NCBI GenBank assembly: GCA_902500825.1
Contig: CABVRX010000004.1
Location: 124,001-188,000 of the forward strand
DNA: 64,000 bases
DNA from: an uncultured Nitrospira sp.
GTDB lineage: Bacteria; Nitrospirota; Nitrospiria; Nitrospirales; Nitrospiraceae
Direction: 5' to 3'
In this document: positions 55,301 to 63,888 of the stretch, piece by piece
How positions within the stretch are numbered: position 1 is the stretch's first letter
Layout of the letters: each line of letters starts with the position of its first letter
Notes under the pieces: model-generated
Databases searched by the model: none
Seen by the model: the letters and a program-made list of their open reading frames with translations, nothing else
What the model was told of the DNA's origin: nothing
Translations under genes and position numbers: made by a program

Positions 55301-55715
55301 GCTTACGCTCGGTAATGTCCGTATCGGTGCCGAGGACGCGGAGAGGGTTGCCGTCCTTCGTCTGCGAAACGATCTTCCCTCGTTCGAGCACCCATTTGTA
55401 CAACCCGTCCTTGCATCGTATCCGGTGCTCATTTGTAAATTCCGAAATCTCGCCCTGACCGCATCGCTGAAAGTCGGCCAGAGCCGTTGAACGATCGTCA
55501 GGATGGATGAGAGAGGACCATGCGTTGAAATTGTCGCCGACCTCGTCCTGTGCATAGCCGAACAGGTCTTTCCATCCGTTTGCGACACCAACCTTGTTTG
55601 TGGCGACATTCCAGTCCCACAGGCCAATGCCGCTGCCTTCGAAGGCGAATGCCCAGCCGTCGCTGTCGATTGGTAACACCCCGGTAGCAGTCTTATCAGA
55701 ACGCTTCTTGATCAT
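52326..55715 (-). CDS. Hybrid sensor histidine kinase with PAS, GAF and two receiver domains
   Basis: A 1129-aa protein with no membrane segments. Order: PAS (about 20-140), GAF (about 150-290), two further PAS domains (about 300-430 and 435-555, the first with YWVDPQAKILYANEAA), HisKA with H596 (ATMSHEIRTPMNGVIG), HATPase (up to ~840), receiver 1 with D896 (LAILDMQMPGMDG) and receiver 2 with D1044 (LIFMDCQMPEMDG). It ends without an Hpt domain, so a separate phosphotransfer partner is expected. The frame is open 77 codons upstream; the ATG at 55715 fits the PAS start. No response regulator is adjacent. Confidence 0.93.
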   Translation of the reverse strand: MIKKRSDKTATGVLPIDSDGWAFAFEGSGIGLWDWNVATNKVGVANGWKDLFGYAQDEVGDNFNAWSSLIHPDDRSTALADFQRCGQGEISEFTNEHRIRCKDGLYKWVLERGKIVSQTKDGNPLRVLGTDTDITERKHLERRLTIQHEVADVLAKATGLDAAISAILQPVCETLGWDEGLLWVVDESAKRLRCHSMWTVSGTASEHFGAASRELTFLRGVGLPGRVWADAKPVWISDVTREENFPRAALAEQAGFHTAATFPVRLADRVYAVLEFFHHEIRPADSSLLTTFQAVADQLSQFCAREWTEERLRQTYFAMDQAVDAVYWVDPQAKILYANEAASLMAGYSTEELLNMTVHDLNPDFPASMWPGFWEETRRNKTMSLETNHRAKDGRLIPIDIRVSFLAYEGREFHCAFVRDITERKRAEGALERIMHRYKDLIDSINGMVWEADATTTQFTFMSRQAEAILGYPVEQWLSSPTFWVDHIHPEDRNWAPRYCHEEVRKHRAHTFEYRMLAADGRTVWIRHLVSVLVEKGRVTKLRGIMEDVTERKQSEGALAQAAQDLERKNRDLAEARDKALEAAKIKAEFLATMSHEIRTPMNGVIGMTGLLLDTSLTPEQREYAETVRLSGEHLLDIINEILDFSKIETGKLDLEVLNFDLHATMEEAIGLPGEQAYAKGLELTCLVQAGVPTALRGDPGRLRQILVHLIGNAVKFTEQGEVVVTVSMEDEPSGMTAAGTSSSHRTLRFEVSDTGVGITPEQQAKLFQPFTQADGSTTRKYGGTGLGLALCKQLVEMMGGRISLGSKVGKGSIFWFTVRFPLQSEGLQPDATIPAELRGRRILIVDDHATNRRVLEQSLRGQGVMYESAEDGYQALECLRNAAGRQAPFALAILDMQMPGMDGLELARRIKAEQAISTTCLVLLTSVGRRGDAKAAQSAGIAAYLTKPIRQSLLFECLNVVLGSTSESAASIAQPPPIITRHSLMETQKRSRPLILVVEDNPVNQKIAAKMIEKLGYLVNVAANGREAVESLARIPYALIFMDCQMPEMDGFEATRLIRKQEASLRQAAGKLSHLPIIAMTANAMQEDRDRCLEAGMDDFLSKPIVSKSLAAVLNRWLPHETAAPKAA

Positions 55716-56023
55716 GAGAGTACCGCGCACGGCGGGATGAAATCCTCGTAGCTCAAGGCACTGACGCCATCGGCCGTCATGAATGGCTCGACAATATGCT
55801 CCTCCGCCTCCTGATTTATATCGGGTCCTACACGACTTATCTTGAGGAGGGTTGAGGGTGGGGTACGCCCACTTGCCGTTGTCGGAAAAGGCGGATGAAT
55901 TGGGGGTTAACCGGTGTCCTGCGGTGAACGGACTAAGGAGCGGCATGGAGCCGTCGGTGCAGGCGCCCTGAGCACCATCAGGGCGTCGCTGCCGCCCTGA
56001 ATGAGAGAGCGGGAAATAACTTT
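55716..56023. other. Intergenic region with a hairpin
   Basis: About 310 bases between ettA and the histidine kinase, no gene seen. A stem cgccctga/tcagggcg with a 6-base loop (55964-55985) follows the ettA stop by about 40 bases without a T-run and may be a weak terminator. The kinase promoter should lie here. Confidence 0.4.
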
Positions 56024-57703
56024 CTACCGTGTCAGCTTCCGATACCTAATCCGATGGGGCTGATCGGCCTCTTTACCCAAACGCTTCTTTCGATCCGCTT
56101 CGTACTCACTGTAGTTTCCCTCGAACCAAACCACCTTGCTGTCACCTTCAAAGGCAAGGATGTGGGTCGCAATCCGGTCGAGAAACCAGCGGTCATGGCT
56201 GCTGATCACTGCGCAGCCGGCGAAATTTTCCAAGCCTTCTTCCAGTGATCGCAAGGTATTCACGTCGAGATCGTTCGTCGGCTCGTCTAGAATGATGAGA
56301 TTCGCGCCTTCTTTCAGCATGCGGGCAAGGTGCACGCGATTACGCTCACCGCCCGAGAGATCTTTGACCTTTTTCTGCTGATCGGTCCCGGCAAAGTTGA
56401 AGCGAGCACAGTAGCCGCGCGCATTCACTTCGGTTTTGCCGAGCCTGACGGTATCTTGCCCTTCAGAAATGATCTCGTACACGCTCTTGTTGCCGTTGAG
56501 GCTCCGATCCTGATCCACATAGCCGAGCTTGACGGTCTCGCCCACCTTGATCGACCCGGCGTCCGGTTTCTCCTTGCCGATGATCATCTTGAACATGGTC
56601 GTCTTACCGGCGCCGTTGGGTCCGATTACGCCGACGATACCGCCTTTCGGCAGGCTGAAGCTCACGTTCTCATAGAGCATATTGTCACCGAAGGCCTTGC
56701 TGATGCCGTTTGCTTCAACCACGACATCGCCTAATCGCGGCCCCGGTGGAATGTAGATTTCCAGATCGTCCGCCACCTGATCCTGTTTTTGATTGACCAG
56801 TTCTTCATAGCGATTCAAGCGCGCCTTGCCCTTGGACTGCCGCGCTTTCGGTGACATGCGGATCCATTCCAACTCATGTTCCAATGTCTTTTTTCGCTTC
56901 GACTCCGCCTTCTCCTCTTTTTCCAAGCGGTCTTTTTTCTGCTCCAACCAGGAACTGTAATTGCCTTGGAACGGAATCCCGTGACCTCGGTCCAACTCCA
57001 AAATCCACCCTGCGACATTGTCGAGAAAATATCGGTCGTGGGTCACCGCAATGACCGTGCCTTTATATTGTTGGAGATGCTGTTCAAGCCATTGGACTGA
57101 TTCAGCATCGAGATGGTTCGTCGGCTCGTCCAGTAGGAGAATATCCGGTTCTTGAATCATCAGACGGCAGAGTGCCACCCGCCGTTTCTCACCACCTGAC
57201 AGGGTCCCGATCTTCTGATCGGCAGGCGGACAGCGCAGCGCATCCATGGCGATGTCGAGATGGTTTTCAAGCTCCCATCCGTTGGCGACTTCGATCTTCT
57301 CTTGCAGTTGCGCCTGCTTGTCGAGCAACCTTTCCATCTCCTCGGGTCCGACTTCACCGATCTTGTTGCTGACCGCCTCGTATTCATGGAGCAGCGCCAC
57401 CAACTCGGCCTTCCCCTCTTCAACCACTTCTTTCACTGTCTTGTTTTGATCGAGCTGCGGTTCCTGTTCGAGCAGACCCACGCTGTAGCCTTTAGATCGT
57501 GTGATCTCGCCGGTATAGTTCGGATCCACGCCCGCGATAATATTGAGCAGCGAGCTTTTGCCCGAACCGTTCAAGCCCAGCACCCCGATCTTTGCGCCGT
57601 AGTAGAAACCGAGATAGATCTCCCGCAGCACCTGTCTCTTCGGTGGATAGACTTTGCCGACATTAACGAGTGAAAAAATAACTTGTTTGTCGTTCGTGGC
57701 CAT
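56024..57703 (-). CDS. ettA: Energy-dependent translational throttle protein EttA (ABC-F)
   Basis: A 559-aa cytoplasmic ABC-F ATPase that acts on the ribosomal E site and links translation to the ATP/ADP ratio. It has two ABC domains: Walker A GLNGSGKS with signature [14 protein letters not shown], and Walker A GPNGAGKT with signature [25 protein letters not shown] and [11 protein letters not shown] are the Walker B segments. The EttA linker carries the arm. GAAGGGGAATCC precedes the ATG. Confidence 0.95.
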   Translation of the reverse strand: MATNDKQVIFSLVNVGKVYPPKRQVLREIYLGFYYGAKIGVLGLNGSGKSSLLNIIAGVDPNYTGEITRSKGYSVGLLEQEPQLDQNKTVKEVVEEGKAELVALLHEYEAVSNKIGEVGPEEMERLLDKQAQLQEKIEVANGWELENHLDIAMDALRCPPADQKIGTLSGGEKRRVALCRLMIQEPDILLLDEPTNHLDAESVQWLEQHLQQYKGTVIAVTHDRYFLDNVAGWILELDRGHGIPFQGNYSSWLEQKKDRLEKEEKAESKRKKTLEHELEWIRMSPKARQSKGKARLNRYEELVNQKQDQVADDLEIYIPPGPRLGDVVVEANGISKAFGDNMLYENVSFSLPKGGIVGVIGPNGAGKTTMFKMIIGKEKPDAGSIKVGETVKLGYVDQDRSLNGNKSVYEIISEGQDTVRLGKTEVNARGYCARFNFAGTDQQKKVKDLSGGERNRVHLARMLKEGANLIILDEPTNDLDVNTLRSLEEGLENFAGCAVISSHDRWFLDRIATHILAFEGDSKVVWFEGNYSEYEADRKKRLGKEADQPHRIRYRKLTR

Positions 57704-57901
57704 GGATTCCCCTTCAGAAGTTCAATGCGATCAAAAGAACGCACACGATAACAAAGCTGGTTCCGATTCACAACCTGAGGACTTGGGCTTAGACCTGAGC
57801 ATGTACGGACTCCGGTCAGCTAAACCAGCGGCGAGGTTTCGCGCAGGTCAGATGGTCGGTCGAGGATAGAAAAAGGTATCGATCATCTGTCTTGGAATCT
57901 G

Positions 57902-58069
57902 TTAAATCCCCAGCTCCTCCGACAGCCGCACTTCGGATTCGTCGAGAATTTCTTCCAGACAGGTGAAACAGGGAAAGGGGAAGTGATCGACTGGAATCGC
58001 GCAAACTTCGCCGATTGGTGATTCTTCCAACGCCGGACCGCCGCATTCTTTATGGATTAATACCAGCAT
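57902..58069 (-). CDS. 55-aa Cys-containing small protein
   Basis: A short gene (MLVLIHKECGGPALEESPIG, then PFPCFTCLEEILDESE) with cysteines at 9, 23, 34 and 37. The spacing CxxC plus two isolated Cys suggests a zinc or metal-binding knuckle. Its ATG overlaps the stop of the alpha/beta hydrolase gene (ATGA), and GAGGAAAGCCTG lies before it, so it is a real gene at the end of that operon. No homologue is known to me. Confidence 0.7.
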   Translation of the reverse strand: MLVLIHKECGGPALEESPIGEVCAIPVDHFPFPCFTCLEEILDESEVRLSEELGI

Positions 58070-58815
58070 CAGGCTTTCCTCATCACCAGTCGACAGAATA
58101 GGTCAAGGTGTTCTGGGCCACTGAGTCGATGGTCGCCCGGAATCAGCCGCAGATCAAGTGGAAAGTTTGGATCGCAACGAAGCAGTTCATCGGCAAAAGA
58201 CTTACTGCCTTCCGGCAAGATCACCGTATCTTGAAGCCCGTGCAGAATCGTCGTCTTCACTGGGCAAGGATAGTTGAACGTCTTGGCCCAATAGGCTTCG
58301 CTCTCCTCCACCCACTTCCAGGACAATGGCCAATCCTTGTGTAACGGATCGTCGTCCCAGGGCATCCATCCGGCGGTATGCCAATCATGGAGACGGTCTT
58401 GGGAGATGGTCTTGGCTCGCTGGCCCATCATGTTGAACGCCGGCGCGACCAAGATGAGTTCTTCAACGATGGGAAACCCTTGCGCGACCAGCCAGGCAAT
58501 CCAACTACCGAGAGAGTTTCCAACGATAGTAATGGGCGGTCCAGATTTAACGGATTCCAGGACAGTCTGCGCATCGGCGATCCAATCCGATAGCGTGTAA
58601 TCCGTGAACTGTCCTTCGGAGTCACCGAACCCGCGCACGTCGTAACAACAAAACCCCCACCCCTTCTCCTGACACCATTGCGCAAGCGCCTTGCTCTTGT
58701 TCCCCCAGCGCTTGGACAGAAAACCAGTGATGAACAGGATCTGCCGATCAATCCCATCGGCATGATCACCTCTGATACGTTTGCCATCCGCGCCGAGCAG
58801 CTCGAAGGACTGCAT
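58069..58815 (-). CDS. Alpha/beta hydrolase
   Basis: A 248-aa hydrolase. The nucleophile elbow is GNSLG, and CCYDVRGFGDSEG is the usual strand-4 motif with oxyanion-type turns. The acid is probably the Asp of HGLQDTVILPEGS and the His that of GDHRLSGPEH. It lacks a signal peptide. The substrate is unknown. It sits three bases after the carboxylesterase gene and overlaps the 55-aa gene downstream. Confidence 0.88.
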   Translation of the reverse strand: MQSFELLGADGKRIRGDHADGIDRQILFITGFLSKRWGNKSKALAQWCQEKGWGFCCYDVRGFGDSEGQFTDYTLSDWIADAQTVLESVKSGPPITIVGNSLGSWIAWLVAQGFPIVEELILVAPAFNMMGQRAKTISQDRLHDWHTAGWMPWDDDPLHKDWPLSWKWVEESEAYWAKTFNYPCPVKTTILHGLQDTVILPEGSKSFADELLRCDPNFPLDLRLIPGDHRLSGPEHLDLFCRLVMRKA

Positions 58816-58818
58816 GCG

Positions 58819-59535
58819 TTATCCTTTGAGTGTGTTGAGGATGAATATACTCAGTCGACGCAGCACAGCTTGTGGAATCTCATGCCCCCCTCGAAAGCTG
58901 TGCCACTCCACGACGAGATCCGATTGAATCAGTGCGTCTTTCAGACGTTCCGCACCGATATGGGGAAGAATATCGTCCAACGTGCCGTGGCTTTGAAAGA
59001 CCGGGAGACCTTTGCGTTTTGGCATGAGAGGACCCCATGCCGCCTCAGCCAGGAGGTTCCCAGAGAGCTGCACGAGACCGGCAAATGGATAATCGGTATG
59101 GAGCACGGCATCGCAGGTAAGCATGGCGCCTTGTGAAAATCCGCCGATGATTGTCTTTTTGTAATCAATCGCGATTTGTCTCGGTAGTTCCTTAAGAAAG
59201 GCTAGAAACCGCTCACGAGCCAGGGCTAGACCCTGGGGAACTTCCACAGACAGGTCACGAATGCGACCGGCGGCGCGATCTTCCTGGATACGCGCAAAGT
59301 CGATGATCCACCAGGCCCGCGAATCGCCGAAACCCATATTGAGAGAAAGCGGCGCTTCCGGAAAGAGCCAACGGGTTGTTGCCGGAGCATCGATCACGTC
59401 GGCCAGCGGCACCAGATCGTCCCCCGGCGCTCCAAAACCATGGAGCAGCATGACGACCGGACCGTTGCCGCTACCATGACCATCTGAGCCGCCGGTGACT
59501 CGAACCTTTATTCCACCAAGAACAGCTGTTCGCAT
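58819..59535 (-). CDS. Phospholipase/carboxylesterase family hydrolase
   Basis: A 238-aa serine esterase with alpha/beta fold. The nucleophile is in GGFSQGAM, and LLHGFGAPGDDL and LFPEAPLSLNMG are typical of the carboxylesterase/PhaC-like short family. The acid and base are in HGTLDDILP and RGGHEIP. It starts directly after the stop of the membrane protein gene upstream (TGA followed by ATG). It shares an operon with a second hydrolase. Confidence 0.9.
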   Translation of the reverse strand: MRTAVLGGIKVRVTGGSDGHGSGNGPVVMLLHGFGAPGDDLVPLADVIDAPATTRWLFPEAPLSLNMGFGDSRAWWIIDFARIQEDRAAGRIRDLSVEVPQGLALARERFLAFLKELPRQIAIDYKKTIIGGFSQGAMLTCDAVLHTDYPFAGLVQLSGNLLAEAAWGPLMPKRKGLPVFQSHGTLDDILPHIGAERLKDALIQSDLVVEWHSFRGGHEIPQAVLRRLSIFILNTLKG

Positions 59536-59931
59536 TCACACTCCTTCACTTCGATAGAGATACTGCAGCAGCGCCACCAAACCGTACAGTGGCGATTCGA
59601 CAACCGGATGCTGATAGAGCGGGACGACGGCGCCTGATTCGTTGTCTTTCACTTGGTTGATGACCTGTTGGATTTGTTTCTCTCGGACATCATGGTTTGT
59701 CCCGATACCCAAAGTCTGGACGATTTGCCGATTGAGCCCGGCGAGCATCGCCGCTTTTGCCTGACTGGCGGATTGATAGAGAAGGAAGGCCCCGAGGAGA
59801 GCTACCAGCACGTTCACCGGCCAAGTGAACAAAAACAGGAGTGGGTAATTCCAGATGTCGAAATACTCGTTGCGCGCCGCGATCATAATCAAGAGCGCGA
59901 TGAATGGGTACCAGATCAGTCGATTGGCCAC
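59536..59931 (-). CDS. Membrane protein, probably cut off from its N-terminus by a frameshift
   Basis: A 131-aa protein with two membrane segments (LIWYPFIALLIMIAA and FLFTWPVNVLVALLGAFLLY) and a soluble tail. The only start in frame is GTG at 59931. Upstream codons in that frame read LAQRTEV and join naturally to the 59951-60040 fragment if one base is removed near 59950. The function is unknown. It heads the hydrolase operon. Confidence 0.65.
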   Translation of the reverse strand: MANRLIWYPFIALLIMIAARNEYFDIWNYPLLFLFTWPVNVLVALLGAFLLYQSASQAKAAMLAGLNRQIVQTLGIGTNHDVREKQIQQVINQVKDNESGAVVPLYQHPVVESPLYGLVALLQYLYRSEGV

Positions 59932-59950
59932 TTCCGTCCGCTGCGCTAAT

Positions 59951-60040
59951 GTGGTTCACCACCGCCAGGTACTTTAGCTTGTCGAATTTGGCTTTCGGCG
60001 TGCCCGCCACCGCCAATTTTGAATCGCCAACCTTCGCCAT
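59951..60040 (-). pseudogene. Detached N-terminal fragment of the membrane protein gene
   Basis: The ATG at 60040 starts MAKVGDSKLAVAGTPKAKFD and reads KLKYLAVVNH, after which the frame drifts into an antisense-like sequence. Deleting one base near 59950 turns NH-ISA into NH-LAQRTEVANRLIWYPF and gives a continuous protein of about 168 aa. It could be a real frameshift or a sequencing error. Confidence 0.55.
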
Positions 60041-60105
60041 GTACGTCCCTATTCTTTGCGATCAACCGACTGGATCGGCCATCGCCACTCTACAACAGAC
60101 GGCGA

Positions 60106-60135
60106 GGGGGACTGCAAGCATGCTTGCAGTCCCCC
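60106..60135. terminator. Perfect 30-bp palindrome after the sugar dehydrogenase gene
   Basis: GGGGGACTGCAAGCA is followed immediately by its exact complement. It lies 22 bases after the stop of the dehydrogenase gene and upstream of the membrane protein gene. It can form a strong hairpin in either direction, but no T-run follows. Confidence 0.55.
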
Positions 60136-60157
60136 GGCAGTGGCTTGGACGTAGAAG

Positions 60158-62371
60158 TTAATGTGGGACGACGCGATAGATCCCGTTGCTGCTGGACACG
60201 TAGACATATCCATCTGCGCCGAGCATGAGGCTAAGTAGGAGGCCCTCGCCACCGTTGTAGGCGATGCTGGAGGTCCCGAGCTGGGTGAGATTTGGACCAC
60301 TCAACACGACACGACGGATCATGCCGTCGTTAAAATCGACGAAGAGCAGATTGTTGCGATAGGCAGCCGGGTAGACAGTCGAGTCCTCCGGAATCGCGAC
60401 GATTCCGGTCGGTGCAATAGTCGGCGTGTAGGATAGGATCGGGTCGATGAAGTTCGGATTGCCCGCGATACCCCGAACGGTCGGCCAACCGTAGTTGCCG
60501 CCCGCCACGATCCGGTTGATTTCGTCGCTGTCGCCGGGTCCATTCTCAGTTTGCCAGAGTTGGCCCGTATGGCCGTGGAAGGTAAAGCCATAGCTGTTCC
60601 TAATGCCGAGCGCGTACACTTTTTTGGCATTGGCATTGGCGTCGGCGGCGAACGGATTGTCCGATGGAGGAGTCCCGTCCGGATTCAGGCGCAAAATCTT
60701 CCCTGCCAGCGAGGTGAGCGACTGGGAATTGGCGGTGTTGTCCGTGTCTCCGGTAATGATGTAGAGCTTGCCGTCCGGACCGAATTGGATAATACCGGCA
60801 TTGTGGATGCTGCTCGAAGGAATGTCGTCGAGAATGACCGTCTCGCTACCCTGTACACACTGCCCGCTTGATTCCGTGTAACGGACGACGCGATTTTTCG
60901 GACCGCTGGCCGTGTAATAAACATAGACGAAGTGGTTGCTCGCAAAGTTCGGATCGAGTGTGAGCCCGAGCAATCCCTGTTCGTTGCCTGCGAGCACCGT
61001 GAGCTGGCAGAAGGGAGTGCTCACCAATTGCCATTGTTGGTTGATGATTCGAATGGCGCCGGTGAGGCGCTCGTTGAAGAAGATACGGCCATCGGGCGCC
61101 AGCGACATCCCCACGGGGAAGTTGAGCCCGGGCAGCGCCGATTGCAGCTGTAGATCGCCGCTCGGCGGCTGGCTGACCGTGATGTTCAACGTCTTCGTCG
61201 CCTCAGCATTTGTGAGCTCGGTGTGGTTTGCATCCGCCAAGATCACTCGAACGTCATGAGCGGTGGACGAAAGGCCGAAAATCTCGAACGATCTGCCCGT
61301 CTTCCAATGGGCGAAGTGAGTGTGGGCGTTGTTGTATTGGACTCCGTTGTCTTCATTGATCCCTGCCCCGTCGTAGAACATGTAGGGTACGGGATCGTTA
61401 TCGAGATAGAAGTGCAAGTGCGTTTGTCCCGATGTGCCCATCGCAAAGAATTGGGTCGTGAACGAGACGGTGACCGGCCCGACCGGGACTGTTGCATTCG
61501 GTGCCGGACTGACAATCGTGACCGTCGGCTGGTTGCTCGAAGGCACCGCCACGGAGAACATCACGGTCTTCGTCGCGTCAGCATTCATCAGTTCCGTGTC
61601 GGACGGATCGGCCAAGACCAACCGAACTTGGTGCGTGCCGACTGCCAGCGCAGGAAAGCTGATCTGCGTATCGCTCTGCCACTGGGCATTGTCCGCCGCT
61701 GACAATCGGTAGAGCACCTGGCCTGGAGATCCGGCATAGAAGTGATAGGGAATAGGGTCGCTGTCCAGATAGGCGTGGACGTGCGCCTGGTTGATAGGGC
61801 CGACCGTGAAATTCTGCGTGTCAAACGTGATCGTGACCGGTCCGTTCGGCAACATGACATTGTTCACCGGGCTGCTGATCGTCACGCCGGGGGTCACAAC
61901 CGGAGGGGATGCATTGTTGGCCGGACCAGGTGTCACGCCCATCGGCGGGGTTTCCGGTGTCGCCTGAGTGCCCGCTGTCGTCACGTGACCAAGCTCGATC
62001 GCGGTCGGTGTGTTGATGGAGAAGACATTGCTGATTGGATTCCCGAAGTACATTGGATACACATTGCCGCCCGTGAGGAAGAAGATTCTGAGGTTCGTGT
62101 CGGTCGGGAGGTTTCGAAGCTGCCAGCTGATCTGCCCCTGTGCATTCGGCATGCGTCCAGTCGTGTCCTCTTCCGCAACGATCTGATCGCTGCTGTTGAC
62201 TGCAACGATGCGGGTGCCGGAGACCGTCCCGCTCATCGACGCGGTGGGCTGCGCCGTCGGCGCGGTCCCTTCGCTGTCGCCGCTCTGCGAACAGGCCGCA
62301 AGCAAGACGCCAAGTGCGAGGAAGCCGAATGTGCAGACAACCGACCGTAAAGATCGTCCCATCATGGTCAC
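60158..62371 (-). CDS. Lipoprotein with two His-rich repeats and a PQQ-type sugar dehydrogenase beta-propeller
   Basis: A 737-aa protein with a lipobox (GVLLAACSQ, Cys near residue 27). After a beta-sandwich region come two repeats of about 115 residues, each with a HxH and YLDxDPxPYxFY motif (AHVHAYLDSDPIPYHFY and THLHFYLDNDPVPYMFY). The last ~320 residues form a glucose/sorbosone dehydrogenase-like propeller (GLLGLTLDPNF, IQFGPDGKLYI, ALGIRNSYGFTFH, DEINRIVAGGNYGWP). I prefer the GTG at 62371, eight bases after AGGAGG, over the ATG at 62365. It is 26 bases after selO. Confidence 0.82.
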   Translation of the reverse strand: MTMMGRSLRSVVCTFGFLALGVLLAACSQSGDSEGTAPTAQPTASMSGTVSGTRIVAVNSSDQIVAEEDTTGRMPNAQGQISWQLRNLPTDTNLRIFFLTGGNVYPMYFGNPISNVFSINTPTAIELGHVTTAGTQATPETPPMGVTPGPANNASPPVVTPGVTISSPVNNVMLPNGPVTITFDTQNFTVGPINQAHVHAYLDSDPIPYHFYAGSPGQVLYRLSAADNAQWQSDTQISFPALAVGTHQVRLVLADPSDTELMNADATKTVMFSVAVPSSNQPTVTIVSPAPNATVPVGPVTVSFTTQFFAMGTSGQTHLHFYLDNDPVPYMFYDGAGINEDNGVQYNNAHTHFAHWKTGRSFEIFGLSSTAHDVRVILADANHTELTNAEATKTLNITVSQPPSGDLQLQSALPGLNFPVGMSLAPDGRIFFNERLTGAIRIINQQWQLVSTPFCQLTVLAGNEQGLLGLTLDPNFASNHFVYVYYTASGPKNRVVRYTESSGQCVQGSETVILDDIPSSSIHNAGIIQFGPDGKLYIITGDTDNTANSQSLTSLAGKILRLNPDGTPPSDNPFAADANANAKKVYALGIRNSYGFTFHGHTGQLWQTENGPGDSDEINRIVAGGNYGWPTVRGIAGNPNFIDPILSYTPTIAPTGIVAIPEDSTVYPAAYRNNLLFVDFNDGMIRRVVLSGPNLTQLGTSSIAYNGGEGLLLSLMLGADGYVYVSSSNGIYRVVPH

Positions 62372-62397
62372 GGAATAATCCTCCTGAACAGGGTTCG

Positions 62398-63888
62398 CTA
62401 AGATGAGCAACTGACAGCTATATGCTTGCCCCAGTTCGGCGGCGGCAGAGCATAGGTGTTCATACCCGGCTGCTCCGCGAAAGGGTCTTGCAGCAACGTG
62501 AAGAGCCGGTTGATTTCGGAGAAGTCCTTGTCCTGTGCCTTCTCAATAGCCGTCTGAGCAAAATAGTTTCGCAGTACATACCTGGGATTCACACGACTCA
62601 TACGGTCACGCCGCTCATCGTCACGACTGTGCTCACTCCGCAGTCGATCCCGATAACGCACCGCCCAGTCGTTGAAACGGTCACGATTGAGGAAGTGTTC
62701 ACGCAGCTTTTCGTTGAGTGCGCTGTCGGCCGTGGAGAACGCGCTCAACTCCCTCAACACAATCGTATAATCCGCATGGCTTCCCTGGAGAAGGCCCAGG
62801 AAGTCGCGAACGAGGCCGTCGTCTTCCGCTCGCTCCTCCGCCAATCCGAACTTCGCCCGCATACGCCTTAAATACTCCCGCTCAAACAATGGTTGATAGG
62901 TATCCAGACCCGCCTTTAGCGCCTCCTTTTCCGCCAACGGCAACAGAGCTTGTGCCAAGCAGCTCAGATTCCAGAGACCGATGTAGGGCTGTTGGTTGAA
63001 GGCATAGCGGCCATTGTGATCCGAGTGATTGCAGATGAACCCCGCGTCGTAGTCGTCCATGAAACCATACGGTCCATAGTCCAGCGTCAGGCCCAGAATC
63101 GACATGTTATCGGTGTTCATCACCCCGTGCGCCCAGCCGACGGCCTGCCACTGAGCGATCAGCGTCACGGTGCGCTCGACCACTTCGGTAAAGAACCGGA
63201 CGTACCTTTCTTCGACATCGCGAAGATGCGGGAAATGCTGCTCGATCACATAGTCTGCCAGCGTTTTCAGATGCTCATGTTGCTTCCGATAATAGAACAC
63301 TTCGAACGTGCCGAAGCGGACATGGGAGGGCGCCATACGGACCAGCATCGCGCCGGTTTCGATCTGCTCGCGGTACACCTTGTCGTCGCTGCCCACCAAA
63401 CAAAGCGCCTGCGTGGTTGGAATCCCAAGACCCCGCATCGCGGCGCAACAGAGATATTCGCGGATCGTCGAGCGCAGCACCGCCCGACCGTCCCCATCGC
63501 GTGAAAACGGGGTCATGCCTGCGCCTTTGAGATGCAAGTCCCATCGCTCTCCCCGCTCGTTCTTCACCTCGCCGAGGAGAATGGCCCGTCCATCGCCAAG
63601 TTGCGGCACGTAGACGCCGAACTGATGACCGGAATACAGCATGGCAAGGGGCTCCATCCCTGTCGCCAACGCACTCCCGCCGAAGAGAGCCGCGAATTCG
63701 GATCGTCCAAATTGATCCGGATCGAGATCGATCAGCTGGGCTGCTGCCGGATTGGCGTGAATCAAGTAGGGCGGGGTACTAAACGGAGTCGGGTTCAACC
63801 GCGCGTAAAAGGCTTGAGGAAGACGAGCATAGGTATTGTCGAAGCAGAGCGTTTCCAAGGTGTGTCGAGTCATAGTTCTCTGTAACAT
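62398..63888 (-). CDS. selO: SelO / YdiU protein adenylyltransferase, Cys form
   Basis: A 496-aa pseudokinase-fold enzyme that transfers AMP to protein hydroxyls. It shows PLAMLYSGHQFGVYVPQLGDGRA, DLHLKGAGMTPFSRDGDGRAVLRSTIREYL, AHGVMNTDNMSILGLTLDYGPYGFMD and NWGKHIAVSCSS at the end. Animal SELENOO has selenocysteine at the position of this penultimate-region Cys (C494). Here it is an ordinary Cys codon. Two Met residues (1 and 6) are possible starts. It may be co-transcribed with the sugar dehydrogenase gene downstream. Confidence 0.95.
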   Translation of the reverse strand: MLQRTMTRHTLETLCFDNTYARLPQAFYARLNPTPFSTPPYLIHANPAAAQLIDLDPDQFGRSEFAALFGGSALATGMEPLAMLYSGHQFGVYVPQLGDGRAILLGEVKNERGERWDLHLKGAGMTPFSRDGDGRAVLRSTIREYLCCAAMRGLGIPTTQALCLVGSDDKVYREQIETGAMLVRMAPSHVRFGTFEVFYYRKQHEHLKTLADYVIEQHFPHLRDVEERYVRFFTEVVERTVTLIAQWQAVGWAHGVMNTDNMSILGLTLDYGPYGFMDDYDAGFICNHSDHNGRYAFNQQPYIGLWNLSCLAQALLPLAEKEALKAGLDTYQPLFEREYLRRMRAKFGLAEERAEDDGLVRDFLGLLQGSHADYTIVLRELSAFSTADSALNEKLREHFLNRDRFNDWAVRYRDRLRSEHSRDDERRDRMSRVNPRYVLRNYFAQTAIEKAQDKDFSEINRLFTLLQDPFAEQPGMNTYALPPPNWGKHIAVSCSS

